Shown piece after piece: positions 16,296 through 26,912 of a DNA stretch of 64,000 bases. This DNA is from Ramlibacter sp. (GTDB lineage: Bacteria > Pseudomonadota > Gammaproteobacteria > Burkholderiales > Burkholderiaceae_C): assembly GCA_016713005.1 (NCBI GenBank), contig JADJPY010000012.1:620001-684000 (forward strand). Direction: 5' to 3'. The notes beneath the pieces were generated by a model that did no database searches, was not told the DNA's origin, and worked only from the letters and a program-made list of their open reading frames with translations. Each line of letters begins with the position of its first letter. Position 1 is the stretch's first letter. Both the position numbers and the translations under genes were made by a program.

Positions 16296-17291
16296 ATGAG
16301 TTTTCTTGCCATCCTGTGCGCCCTGCTGATCGAGCAGGCGCGACCGCTGGCGCATGGCAATCCGGTCCACGCCGCCCTGCGCGCCTGGACGCGGTGGAGC
16401 AACGGCAATTTCGACACCGGCCGGCCGGCCCACGGCTGGCTCGCGTGGGGCCTGGCGGTGGGCGCACCGGCCCTTCTGGCCACTGCGGCGCATTGGGTGC
16501 TGGCGCTGTGGCTGGGCTGGCCGCTGGCCGTGCTGTGGAACATCGTGGTGTTGTATTTCGCGCTGGGTTTTCGCCAGTTCAGCCACCATTTCACCGGCCT
16601 GCGCGACGCGGTGGAAGAAGGCGACGAAGCCCGCGCGCGCGAACTGCTCGCCCGCTGGCAACAGGTCGAAGTCGCGGCGCTGCCCCGCAGCGAGATCCTG
16701 CGGCACATCATCGAATACTCGGTGCTGGCCGCGCACAGGCATGTGTTTGGCGTGCTGGCCTGGTACTCGGTCTTGGCGGCCGTGGGTCTGGGTCCGGCCG
16801 GCGCCGTGGTCTACCGCATGGGCGAGTTTGTCTCGCGCTACTGGCGGTACAAGGACCGCATCGGCCAGCAGCCGGCCAGCCCGGCGCTGCAGGATGCCGC
16901 GCGTTCCGCCTGGCATGCCATTGACTGGCTGCCTGCCCGTGCCACGGCGATCGCGTTCGCCGCAGTGGGCAGCTTCGAAGAAGCGATCGACTGCTGGCGC
17001 AACCATGCGCAGCGTTTCCCCGACGACAACGATGGCGTGGTGCTGGCTGCCACCTCCGGTGCCGTCAATGTGCGGCTCGGGGGCGAAGCCCTGCGCTCGG
17101 CGTTCCGGCCGGACGCGTCCCAGGGCTTCCAGTCCGCAGCACCTGCGGGCGGCAAGCCCGCTGCGGCAGGCACGCCCGGGCGAGAGCCCGAGCCGGCGCA
17201 TTTGCGCAGCATCGTGGGCCTGGTGTGGCGCACGGTGGTCTTGTGGATGCTGCTGCTGGCGTTGCTGACCCTGGCGCGCCTGCTGGGCTGA
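16296..17291 (+). CDS. CobD/CbiB-family membrane protein
   Basis: 331-aa membrane protein of the CobD/CbiB superfamily (AmpE/CobD-like). Hydrophobic segments lie near residues 1-10, 48-90, 145-180 and at the C-terminus (TVVLWMLLLALLTLARLLG). True CbiB makes adenosylcobinamide phosphate; no other cobalamin genes are near, so that role is not supported and an AmpE-like or unknown role is equally likely. A TATCAT box ends 6 nt before ATG 16296 with no Shine-Dalgarno, the leaderless pattern. An open frame extends upstream within the NUDIX gene and is not used. Confidence 0.82.
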   Translation: MSFLAILCALLIEQARPLAHGNPVHAALRAWTRWSNGNFDTGRPAHGWLAWGLAVGAPALLATAAHWVLALWLGWPLAVLWNIVVLYFALGFRQFSHHFTGLRDAVEEGDEARARELLARWQQVEVAALPRSEILRHIIEYSVLAAHRHVFGVLAWYSVLAAVGLGPAGAVVYRMGEFVSRYWRYKDRIGQQPASPALQDAARSAWHAIDWLPARATAIAFAAVGSFEEAIDCWRNHAQRFPDDNDGVVLAATSGAVNVRLGGEALRSAFRPDASQGFQSAAPAGGKPAAAGTPGREPEPAHLRSIVGLVWRTVVLWMLLLALLTLARLLG

Positions 17292-17309
17292 GGGGCACAA
17301 ACGGGGCCA

Positions 17310-18233
17310 TCAGTAACGGGGCGGCTGCGACAGCTCGGCGAACAATTCGCTATAAATTTTGTAGCGGGTCAGCGAGATTTCACGGGGGCCAGGGGCCGAT
17401 TTGACCACTGAAATCACGCCACAGCCCGGTTCGTGCAGGTGGCTGCAGTTGTAGAAGCGGCAGTTGGGCACATGCGGGCGGAAGTCCGGCATCAGCCCGG
17501 CCAGTTGCATCGCCTCGATGTGGTTCAGCCCGAACTCCTGGAAGCCGGGGGAGTCGATCAGCGCGGTGGTTTTGGCACCGTCCACCCAGTACCAGGTGGT
17601 GCTGGTCGTGGTGTGCTTGCCGGAATTCAGCGCCTGCGAGATCTCGTTGGTCAGCGCGCCTGCATCCGGCACCAGAAGGTTGATCAGCGTGCTCTTGCCG
17701 CTGCCCGAAGGGCCCAGCACCAGAGTGGTGTGGCCCTGCAGGCGTTGCAGCAGCGTTTCGCGGTTCGCCGCGCCATCGCGCCGCAGCGACAGCGGCACCA
17801 CGTCCAGGCCCATGTCCCGGTAGGGTTGCAGCCGCGCCCAGGCTCGCGCAAAGGGCTCGGCCAGGTCGCTCTTGTTCAGTGCGATCAGTGGCGTGATGCG
17901 TTGCGCCTGCGCGGCGATCAGGGCCCGCACCAGCTGGCTTTCGGAGAACTCGGGCTCGGCCGCGATCAGGACCAGCACGCGGTCCAGGTTGGCCGCGAAC
18001 GACTTGGTGCGGACCTCATCCTGGCGGTAGAAGAGGTTGCGCCGTTCCTGCACCCGCTCGATGGTGCCTTCGTCCTGTGTGGCCAGCCAGCTCACGCGAT
18101 CACCCACGACCACCTGGCTCTTCTTGCCGCGGGGGTGGCAGATCACACGCTCCCCGCCGGGAGTCTCCACCAGGCAATGGCGGCCGAAGGCGCCGACGAC
18201 AAGTCCGGTTTGCAAGGCAGGGCCGGCGGGCAA
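17310..18233 (-). CDS. rsgA: Ribosome small-subunit GTPase RsgA
   Basis: Circularly permuted GTPase that checks late 30S maturation. The order is OB-fold, then G4 (ALNKSDL), G1 (GPSGSGKSTLIN), G3 (DSPGFQEFGL), then the zinc motif CRFYNCSHLHEPGC, which is diagnostic. The 307-aa call begins with TTG 18233, ten nt after the pterin dehydratase stop. Residues about 5-25 (LQTGLVVGAFGRHCLVETP) are already OB-fold, so the true start cannot be much later. It is last in the M48-dehydratase-rsgA minus-strand operon. Confidence 0.95.
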   Translation of the reverse strand: MPAGPALQTGLVVGAFGRHCLVETPGGERVICHPRGKKSQVVVGDRVSWLATQDEGTIERVQERRNLFYRQDEVRTKSFAANLDRVLVLIAAEPEFSESQLVRALIAAQAQRITPLIALNKSDLAEPFARAWARLQPYRDMGLDVVPLSLRRDGAANRETLLQRLQGHTTLVLGPSGSGKSTLINLLVPDAGALTNEISQALNSGKHTTTSTTWYWVDGAKTTALIDSPGFQEFGLNHIEAMQLAGLMPDFRPHVPNCRFYNCSHLHEPGCGVISVVKSAPGPREISLTRYKIYSELFAELSQPPRY

Positions 18234-18242
18234 CGTGGCCTC

Positions 18243-18578
18243 TCAGGCGACCAGCGCGTCGGCCAGTGCCGCGCACTCGAAATCGGTGTCGGACAGGCCG
18301 CCGACGTCGTGCGTGTTGAACCGCACCACGCAGCGGTTGTAGTGCACCGAGAGGTCGGGGTGGTGGTCCTGCGCGTTGGCAACGAAGGCCAGCGCGTTCA
18401 CGAACGAGATCGTCTCGTAATAGTTGGCGAAGGTATAGGTCTTCTCGATGGCCACCGCTGCGCCGTCGCCGCTGAGCGCCCAGCCGGGCGCGCCGGCCAG
18501 GCGGGTCACCACCTCGGTGGGCGTCAGTGCACGGCGCGTGTGTTGGGACCAGTCGGTCCTCCTGAGCATGCTGTTCAT
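18243..18578 (-). CDS. 4a-hydroxytetrahydrobiopterin dehydratase (PCD/DCoH family)
   Basis: 111-aa pterin-4a-carbinolamine dehydratase, recycling the pterin cofactor of aromatic amino acid hydroxylases. The motif QDHHPDLSVHYN with the paired histidines and the downstream NTHDVGGLSDTD fit the family. The start overlaps the M48 protease stop by 4 bp. No phenylalanine hydroxylase gene is adjacent, so its partner lies elsewhere or it has another pterin role. Confidence 0.93.
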   Translation of the reverse strand: MNSMLRRTDWSQHTRRALTPTEVVTRLAGAPGWALSGDGAAVAIEKTYTFANYYETISFVNALAFVANAQDHHPDLSVHYNRCVVRFNTHDVGGLSDTDFECAALADALVA

Positions 18579-19831
18579 GCGGTCATCCGGGCCAGCCGTT
18601 CGGAGGCTGGCGGGTGCGAGTAATGGAACTTGACGAAGAGCGGGTCAGGCGTCAGTGTGGATGCGTTGTCCTGATACAGCTTGAGCAGGGCGGCGCCCAG
18701 GTGGCGCGTGCCGGTGAGCCCGACGGCGTAGGCGTCTGCCTCGAACTCGTGGCGACGCGACAGCTGCGAGGCCAGTGGCGAGACGAAGAAACTGAACACC
18801 GGCACGGCCAGCAGGAACAGCAGCAGCGCCAGCGCATTGTTGGGCGCCGACACATTGGGCTGGACCCCCAGGCCGGTGTAGAACCAGGCCTGGGTGGACA
18901 GCCAGCCCAGCACCGCCAGCGCCACCAGCGACAGGCTGAAGCTCAGCGCCATGCGCTTGAGGATGTGGCGGTGGCTGAAGTGACCCAGCTCATGTGCCAG
19001 CACGGCTTCCATTTCGTCGTGGCTGAGCTGCGCCAGCAGGGTATCGAAGAACACGACCCGCTTGTGGCGGCCAAAGCCGGTGAAGAACGCGTTGGAGTGG
19101 GCCGAACGGCGGCTGCCGTCCATGACGAAGAAGCCCCGTGCCGTGAAGCCGCAGCGCTGCATCAGCGCGGACACACGCGCCTCGAGCGCCTCGTCCTCGA
19201 GCGGGGTGAACTTGTTGAAGAGGGGCAGGATGAACGTGGGCGCAATCCACTGCACGAACAGCGTGTAGACGACCAGCAGCGCCCAGGCGTACAGCCACCA
19301 CATTGCGCCCCCGGCCTGCATCAGCCACAGCACGGCCGCCAGCAGGGGGAGCCCGAGCGCCGCGCCCACCAATGTTCCCTTGATCAGGTCGGACAGCCAG
19401 AGTCGCCAGCTCATCTTGTTGAAACCGAATCGCGCCTCCACCACAAACGTGCTGTACAGCGACAGCGGCAGGTCCAGCAGGCCGCCCACCAGCATGAAGG
19501 CCACGAACAGCGCGAGCTGTTGCACCATGCCGCCGCCCAGCCAGGCCAGCAGCGACTGGTTGAGCAGATCCAGGCCTCCCAGCAGCGTCCAGCCCAGCAG
19601 GATGGCGGCTGACACCGCGGCTGCCAGCATGCCCAGGCGGGATTTGGTCAGTGTGTAGTCCGCCGCCTTCTGGTGCGCGGCCAGCGGGATGGTCTGCGCG
19701 TAGGCGGCTGGCACAGAATCGCGGTGCGCCGCGACATGGCGGATCTGGCGCGACACGAGCCACAGGCGCACCAGAAGGCCGGCGGCCACAGCGGCGGCAA
19801 ATACCAGGGTAAGGAGCAGGGAGGCAGACAT
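18575..19831 (-). CDS. M48 family membrane metalloprotease (Ste24/CAAX type)
   Basis: 418-aa integral membrane zinc protease. HELGH at residues 280-284 supplies the zinc ligands, with the third ligand in RRHEFEADAYAVG. An N-terminal block of membrane helices and KMSWRLWLSDLIKG match the CAAX-prenyl-protease-like Ste24 branch. In bacteria it most likely acts in membrane protein quality control. I start at ATG 19831 (MSASLLLTLVF), a hydrophobic N-terminus; an upstream frame adds 17 unlike residues. It heads an operon with the dehydratase and rsgA and is divergent from orn. Confidence 0.92.
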   Translation of the reverse strand: MSASLLLTLVFAAAVAAGLLVRLWLVSRQIRHVAAHRDSVPAAYAQTIPLAAHQKAADYTLTKSRLGMLAAAVSAAILLGWTLLGGLDLLNQSLLAWLGGGMVQQLALFVAFMLVGGLLDLPLSLYSTFVVEARFGFNKMSWRLWLSDLIKGTLVGAALGLPLLAAVLWLMQAGGAMWWLYAWALLVVYTLFVQWIAPTFILPLFNKFTPLEDEALEARVSALMQRCGFTARGFFVMDGSRRSAHSNAFFTGFGRHKRVVFFDTLLAQLSHDEMEAVLAHELGHFSHRHILKRMALSFSLSLVALAVLGWLSTQAWFYTGLGVQPNVSAPNNALALLLFLLAVPVFSFFVSPLASQLSRRHEFEADAYAVGLTGTRHLGAALLKLYQDNASTLTPDPLFVKFHYSHPPASERLARMTA

Positions 19832-19890
19832 GTCTGGCGAGTTTAGGCGCATTCGCGGGGCGCGGCCCGCCTTGGGCGACAATTCCCGCC

Positions 19891-20460
19891 ATGCCCGATA
19901 CCCAAGACACCCTGAGCAAATCCGACCAGAACCTGATCTGGATCGACTGTGAGATGACCGGCCTGGACCCGCAGGCCGAGCGGCTGATCGAGATTGCGGT
20001 GGTCGTCACCGGGCCGCACCTCACGCCGCGCGTCGAAGGCCCGGTGCTGGTCATTCACCAGAGCGACGCGCTGCTGGACGGCATGGATGCCTGGAACAAG
20101 GGCACGCACGGAAAGAGTGGCCTGATCGACAAGGTCCGCGCCTCCACGCTGACCGAAGCCGACGCGGAGGACCAGTTGCTGGAGTTCATGGCGCGCTACT
20201 GCCCCAAGGGGGTGACGCCGATGTGCGGCAACACCATCGGCCAGGACCGGCGCTTCCTGGTCAAGTACATGCCCAGGCTGGAGGCGTTCTTTCACTACCG
20301 CAACCTGGACGTCAGCACGCTGAAGGAACTGGCCCGGCGCTGGCGGCCCGAGGTGTACGCCAGCTTCAACAAGCGGCAGCTGCACACCGCGCTGGCGGAC
20401 GTGCATGAGTCGATTGACGAGCTGGTGCACTACCGGGAGCACTTCCTGCGCCTGGCCTGA
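19891..20460 (+). CDS. orn: Oligoribonuclease
   Basis: DEDDh 3'-5' exonuclease degrading 2-5-nt RNAs, including pGpG from c-di-GMP turnover. The 189-aa protein has WIDCEMTGLD (DxE), the central CGNTIGQDRRFLVKYMP and YRNLDVSTLKELARRW, and the terminal HTALADVHESIDEL. A GACAAT box lies 7 nt before the ATG and no ribosome-binding site is visible. The repeat-derived terminator follows 37 nt after the stop. Confidence 0.97.
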   Translation: MPDTQDTLSKSDQNLIWIDCEMTGLDPQAERLIEIAVVVTGPHLTPRVEGPVLVIHQSDALLDGMDAWNKGTHGKSGLIDKVRASTLTEADAEDQLLEFMARYCPKGVTPMCGNTIGQDRRFLVKYMPRLEAFFHYRNLDVSTLKELARRWRPEVYASFNKRQLHTALADVHESIDELVHYREHFLRLA

Positions 20461-20477
20461 GGCCGCTGGCCACCGCC

Positions 20478-20535
20478 GGAAGCTATCAAAAAAAGAGCGG
20501 CTGCGGCCCGCTGCATGCGGGCCGCAGCCGTTTTT
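20478..20535 (-). repeat. 58-bp dispersed repeat, copy 3 (terminator form)
   Basis: Reverse copy between orn and rpoD. GCTATC at 20482-20487 and CGGCTGCGGCCCGC match the family (closest to copy 5), with one base of offset in the middle. Here the interior has become a perfect palindrome. Confidence 0.75.
20498..20535. terminator. Bidirectional terminator between orn and rpoD
   Basis: Perfect 14-bp stem CGGCTGCGGCCCGC / GCGGGCCGCAGCCG with a 5-nt loop. It has T5 on the plus side (20531-20535) and a T-run on the minus side (A run at 20488-20494). It serves convergent orn and rpoD and is built from repeat copy 3. Confidence 0.9.
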
Positions 20536-20543
20536 CCTTCTGA

Positions 20544-22952
<2,409 letters not shown>

Positions 22953-23168
22953 GTAGACCTCGGGACATCAAAAACAGGCACGGAAACACACAGGCGCCAC
23001 AACTCCCGGCGCGGGTGACAGGACCATGCGCGGCTCAGGCCGCGCTGGTCCCGGGGCAAGATGGGTGGGCGAACATTTGGAATGCAGTCCTTGCGGGTAG
23101 GTGGCGCGGTCGGGCGGGTGTCATCGGTTGGCCGGGTCCGGAGGTGCTGCTGTCGCTCTTGCCGGGAG

Positions 23169-23184
23169 CAAACCCTACATTATA
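23169..23184 (-). promoter_or_regulatory. rpoD promoter
   Basis: Minus-strand TATAAT at 23184-23179 in the dnaG-rpoD gap, followed after two bases by AGGGTTTG, a 6-of-8 match to the AAGGCTTT motif of rpsP, rplS and efp. It would give a leader of about 220 nt. Confidence 0.6.
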
Positions 23185-23200
23185 CCGTTGCAGTCGAATT

Positions 23201-25081
23201 TCAAGCCGTGGAATCAACCCGGGCGAGCGATGCCTCCAGGTCCAGGCGACGCGCGTGCAGCTCGCGGTAGCGCTGCAGTGCCTGGGGGTCGGCGGCTGCG
23301 GCCGAAATCGCCTCGGTCTCCTGGGCCTTCAGGCGGACCACCAGCATCCGGCTGAGCAGGTCGCCCAGCTCAGCGGCCGACTCTGCGCCGGGAGGCGCCC
23401 TCTCATGGGCGTCCGCCATCAGGTGCACGGCCAGCGCCTCGCAGGCGTGGCCGCGCAGGGCCTCGCGCAGGCTGCCCCAGGGCAGCGGCCCGTGCTCGTG
23501 CAGCTGGCTGTCCAGCCAGATGAACAGTTCGCCGTGCGGCGCGGGCAGCTCGCACAGCAGGCTGTGCATCTCCTGTGACAGCGACTCCCAGGCGGCGGCG
23601 TCGCCCAGCAGCAGGCGTGCGGCGTGGTCCGCCCGGCTGGAGGGCGGCAGCCGGCCGGCCGCGGCCCGGCGCACCGGATTTGGGGGCGTTTTCGGCCTGT
23701 AGCCCGCGTCCAACGGTCCTGAGCCGCTATCTTTTTGATAGCGTTGCCGGCTCTGCCCGAACGCGCCACCTCCCGTGGATGCCCACAACCCGGCCAGTGC
23801 CTGGCTGTCCAGCTGCACCAGGTTCGCGATCTCGCCCAGCAGCTGCTGCTTCAGGGCGCCTTCGGGCAGCAGGCCCCACAACGGTCGCGCATTCGCCGCC
23901 AGATGGGCGCGGCCTTCTGCGGCACTGAGATCGCATCCCTCGCGCGCCGCCTCCAGCAGGAAGCGGCTCAGCGGCGTGGCTTCGGCCACGCAACGGGCAA
24001 AACCCTCGCGGCCGAACTCGCGGATGTAGCTGTCCGGGTCGTGCTCGGCAGGCAGGAACAGGAACTTCACCGAACGCACGTCGGTGGCGTAGGGCAGGGC
24101 GCCGTCCAGCGCCTTGCGCGCGGCGCGCCGGCCGGCGGCGTCGCCGTCAAAACTGAACACCACGTTGTCCGTGAAGCGGAACAGCTTCTGCACATGGTCC
24201 GGGGTGCAGGCCGTGCCCAATGTGGCCACGGCATTGGGGAAACCCAGCTGGGCCAGCGCCACCACGTCCATGTAGCCCTCGGTCACCAGCACGTAACCGG
24301 CCTCGCGCAGGGCGTTGCGGGCCTCGAACAGGCCATACAGCTCGCGCCCCTTGCTGAACACCGGGGTTTCCGGCGAGTTCAGGTACTTGGGCGTGCCTTC
24401 ACCCAGCACCCGCCCGCCAAAGCCGATGCATTCGCCCTTGACGTTGCGGATGGGGAACATCACGCGGTCGCGGAAGCGGTCGTAGCGCTTGCTCTCGCCC
24501 GAGTCCTCGTCTTCGTTCACGATGACCAGGCCGCTTTCGGCCAGCAGGGGGTCGTCGTAGCTGGGGAACACGCTGGCCAGGCTGCGCCAGCCTTCTGGCG
24601 CGTAGCCCAGGCCGAACTGCTTGGCAATGGCGCCGCTGAGCCCCCTGCTTTTGAGGTACTCAACGGCTCGCGGCGAGGCCTTGAGGTGCTTGCGGTACGC
24701 CTCGCCGGCCTTTTCGAGCACATCGGTCAGCGTGGCCTGCTTTTCCCGCTGCTTCGCGGCGCGCTCGCGGTCCTGCGGCGACGCATCGTCCTCGGGGACC
24801 TGCATGCCGTACTGCTGCGCCAGGTCCTTGACCGCCTCGACAAACGTCATCCCCGCATGATCCATCAGGAAGCCGATGGCGTTGCCGTTCTTGCCGCAGC
24901 CAAAGCAGTGGTAGAACTGCTTGGAGGGGCTGACGCTGAAGCTTGGCGACTTCTCGCCGTGGAAGGGGCACAGCCCCATGAAGTTGGCGCCACCCTTCTT
25001 GAGCTGCACATAGCGGCCGACGATCTCCACCACGTCGGCGCGGGCGAGCAGTTCCTGGATGAAGGTTTGGGGGATGGCCAT
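23201..25081 (-). CDS. dnaG: DNA primase
   Basis: 626-aa primase that makes RNA primers for replication. The N-terminal zinc finger (C38, H41, C59, C62; LCPFHGEKSPSF ... FYHCFGCG), the TOPRIM motifs EGYMDVVALAQ and FSFDGDAAGRRAARKAL, and a C-terminal helicase-binding domain are all present. Repeat copy 4 lies in frame at about residues 446-465 (RYQKDSGSGPLDAGYRPKT), in the flexible linker before the C-terminal domain, where an insert should be tolerated. It precedes rpoD, the conserved macromolecular-synthesis order. Confidence 0.97.
   Translation of the reverse strand: MAIPQTFIQELLARADVVEIVGRYVQLKKGGANFMGLCPFHGEKSPSFSVSPSKQFYHCFGCGKNGNAIGFLMDHAGMTFVEAVKDLAQQYGMQVPEDDASPQDRERAAKQREKQATLTDVLEKAGEAYRKHLKASPRAVEYLKSRGLSGAIAKQFGLGYAPEGWRSLASVFPSYDDPLLAESGLVIVNEDEDSGESKRYDRFRDRVMFPIRNVKGECIGFGGRVLGEGTPKYLNSPETPVFSKGRELYGLFEARNALREAGYVLVTEGYMDVVALAQLGFPNAVATLGTACTPDHVQKLFRFTDNVVFSFDGDAAGRRAARKALDGALPYATDVRSVKFLFLPAEHDPDSYIREFGREGFARCVAEATPLSRFLLEAAREGCDLSAAEGRAHLAANARPLWGLLPEGALKQQLLGEIANLVQLDSQALAGLWASTGGGAFGQSRQRYQKDSGSGPLDAGYRPKTPPNPVRRAAAGRLPPSSRADHAARLLLGDAAAWESLSQEMHSLLCELPAPHGELFIWLDSQLHEHGPLPWGSLREALRGHACEALAVHLMADAHERAPPGAESAAELGDLLSRMLVVRLKAQETEAISAAAADPQALQRYRELHARRLDLEASLARVDSTA
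23689..23746 (+). repeat. 58-bp dispersed repeat, copy 4 (inside dnaG)
   Basis: Orientation opposite to dnaG. TTTTCGGCCTGTAGCCCGCG at element positions 1-20 and GCTATCTTTTTGATAGC at 38-54, a perfect 6-bp-arm palindrome. It encodes part of the primase linker in a frame different from the other coding copies. Confidence 0.9.
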
Positions 25082-25180
25082 GGGTGAGGCTGCGTTTGCG
25101 TATTCTTACCTAATGCCGACGGGCCCGGTTCGGCGGTACGCTCGTGGCACACCGCACCAGCGGGAACCATGGAGACACGA

Positions 25181-26838
25181 ATGACCCACATCTTTGACCA
25201 GGACCTGCCGCGCAACGAGGCCAATTTCGCGCCGATCTCCCCGCTGGCCTTTCTGGAACGCACCGCCGCGGTGTACCCGGAGCGCTTGGCGGTGGTGCAC
25301 GGCACGCTGCGACGCAGCTGGGGCGAGGTGTACGCGCGCTGCCGCCAGCTGGCCAGCGCCCTGCAGAAAGTCGGAGTGGGCAAGGGCGACACGGTGGCGG
25401 TGATGCTGCCCAACACGCCGCCCATGGTGGAGGCGCACTTTGGCATCCCGATGGCGGGCGCTGTGCTCAACGCGCTGAACACCCGGCTGGATGCGGAAAC
25501 CATCGCCTTCATGCTCGACCACGGCGAGGCCAAGGTCGTGATCGTGGACCCGGAGTTTGCGGGCGTCATGCAGCAGGCGCTCGCCCTGCGCAAGGCCACC
25601 ACCCCGTTGCTGGTGATTGACGCGGAGGACGTGATGTACACCGGCGCGGTGCAGCGCATCGGCAGCACCACCTACGACGCGTTCGTGGCCAGCGGGGACG
25701 CGGGTTTTGAGTGGCAGCTGCCGGCGGACGAGTGGGACGCGATTGCCCTGAACTACACGAGCGGCACCACCGGCAACCCCAAGGGTGTGGTCTACCACCA
25801 CCGGGGCGCGGCGATCAATGCCGTCTCCAACATCCTGGAGTGGGACATGCCCAAGCATGCGGTCTACCTGTGGACGCTGCCCATGTTCCACTGCAACGGC
25901 TGGTGCTTCCCCTGGACGTTGGCGGCCCGCGCAGGCGTCAACGTCTGCCTGCGCAAGGTCGAGGCGCAGGCCATGGCCGACGCCATCATCGCGCACGGCG
26001 TCACCCACTACTGCGGCGCGCCCATCGTGCACGGCATGCTGGTGAACGCGCCGGCCGGACTGCGCGCCAGCCTCCAGGGCCTGAAGCAGGGCGGCGTCAA
26101 GGCCATGGTGGCCGGCGCGGCGCCCCCCGCTTCCATGATCGAAGGGATGGAGAAGCTGGGGTTTGACCTGACCCATGTCTACGGCCTGACCGAGGTGTAC
26201 GGCCCGGCCACGGTGTGCGCCAAGCACGCCGAATGGGACGGGCTGGACATCGGCGAGCGCGCCCGGCTGAACGCGCGCCAGGGCGTGCGCTATCACCTGC
26301 AGCGCGACGCGCGGGTGCTCGACCCAGTGACCCTGCAGCCGGTGCCGCAGGACGGCGAGACCATGGGCGAGATCATGTTCCGCGGCAACATCACGATGAA
26401 GGGCTACCTGAAGAACCCGCGGCCACGCAGGAGGCCTTTGCCGGCGGCTGGTACCACACCGGCGACCTGGCCGTGCAGTACCCCGACGGCTACATCAAGA
26501 TCAAGGACCGCAGCAAGGACATCATCATCTCGGGCGGCGAGAACATCTCGTCCATCGAGGTGGAAGACGTGCTGTACCGCCACCCCGATGTGCTGGCCGC
26601 CGCCGTGGTCGCGCGGCCCGACCCGAAGTGGGGCGAGACGCCTTGCGCGTTTGTGGAGCTGAAGGCCGGCGCGGTGGTGACGCCGCAGGACATCGTGGCC
26701 CACTGCAAGCAGCACCTGGCCGGCTTCAAGGTGCCGCGCGCCGTGGTGTTTGGCGAGCTGCCCAAGACCAGCACCGGCAAGATCCAGAAGTTCGAGCTGC
26801 GCAAGCAGGCGGGCTCGGCCGCGGCGATCGACGTCTGA
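25181..26838 (+). pseudogene. AMP-dependent acyl-CoA synthetase with a frameshift
   Basis: ATP-dependent acid:CoA ligase of the ANL superfamily, closest in pattern to medium-chain or 3-methylmercaptopropionyl-CoA ligases. The P-loop YTSGTTGNPKGVVYHHRGA and YGLTEVYGPATVCAKHAEW are in the first frame, which breaks at 26417-26421. The rest (QEAFAGGWYHTGDLAVQYPD, DIIISGGENISSIEVEDV and the C-terminal lysine in PKTSTGKIQKFELRKQ) continues in another frame to 26838. One base appears missing in the AAC CCG CGG region (family expects NPAATQEAF). If restored the protein would be about 552 aa. It is a recent pseudogene or a sequencing error; no slippery heptamer is seen. GGAG lies before ATG 25181. Confidence 0.85.
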
Positions 26839-26854
26839 GCCGATTTTCGGAAGT

Positions 26855-26912
26855 AAATCAGGCTGCGGCCCGCATGAATGCTGGCTGACCCGCTCTTAAA
26901 AAGATAGCGCTA
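26855..26912 (+). repeat. 58-bp dispersed repeat, copy 5 (intergenic)
   Basis: Forward copy starting 17 nt after the acyl-CoA synthetase stop. AAATCAGGCTGCGGCCCGCA is at positions 1-20 and TAGC at 51-54. Its right flank supplies the stop codon (TAG at 26912-26910, minus strand) of the Bug receptor gene. Confidence 0.88.

Noticed and set aside
16296..17291. Cobalamin biosynthesis locus
   Set aside because: Only a single CobD/CbiB-like membrane protein; no other cob/cbi gene in the window.
17312..17369. An eleventh repeat copy at the 3' end of rsgA (GCTATAAATTTTGTAGC)
   Set aside because: The right-hand palindrome matches exactly in spacing, but the left half matches poorly and the encoded RYKIYSELFAEL looks conserved in RsgA proteins, so this may be coincidence.
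26410..26425. Programmed ribosomal frameshift in the acyl-CoA synthetase gene
   Set aside because: No X-XXY-YYZ slippery site or downstream structure; acyl-CoA synthetases are not known to use one.
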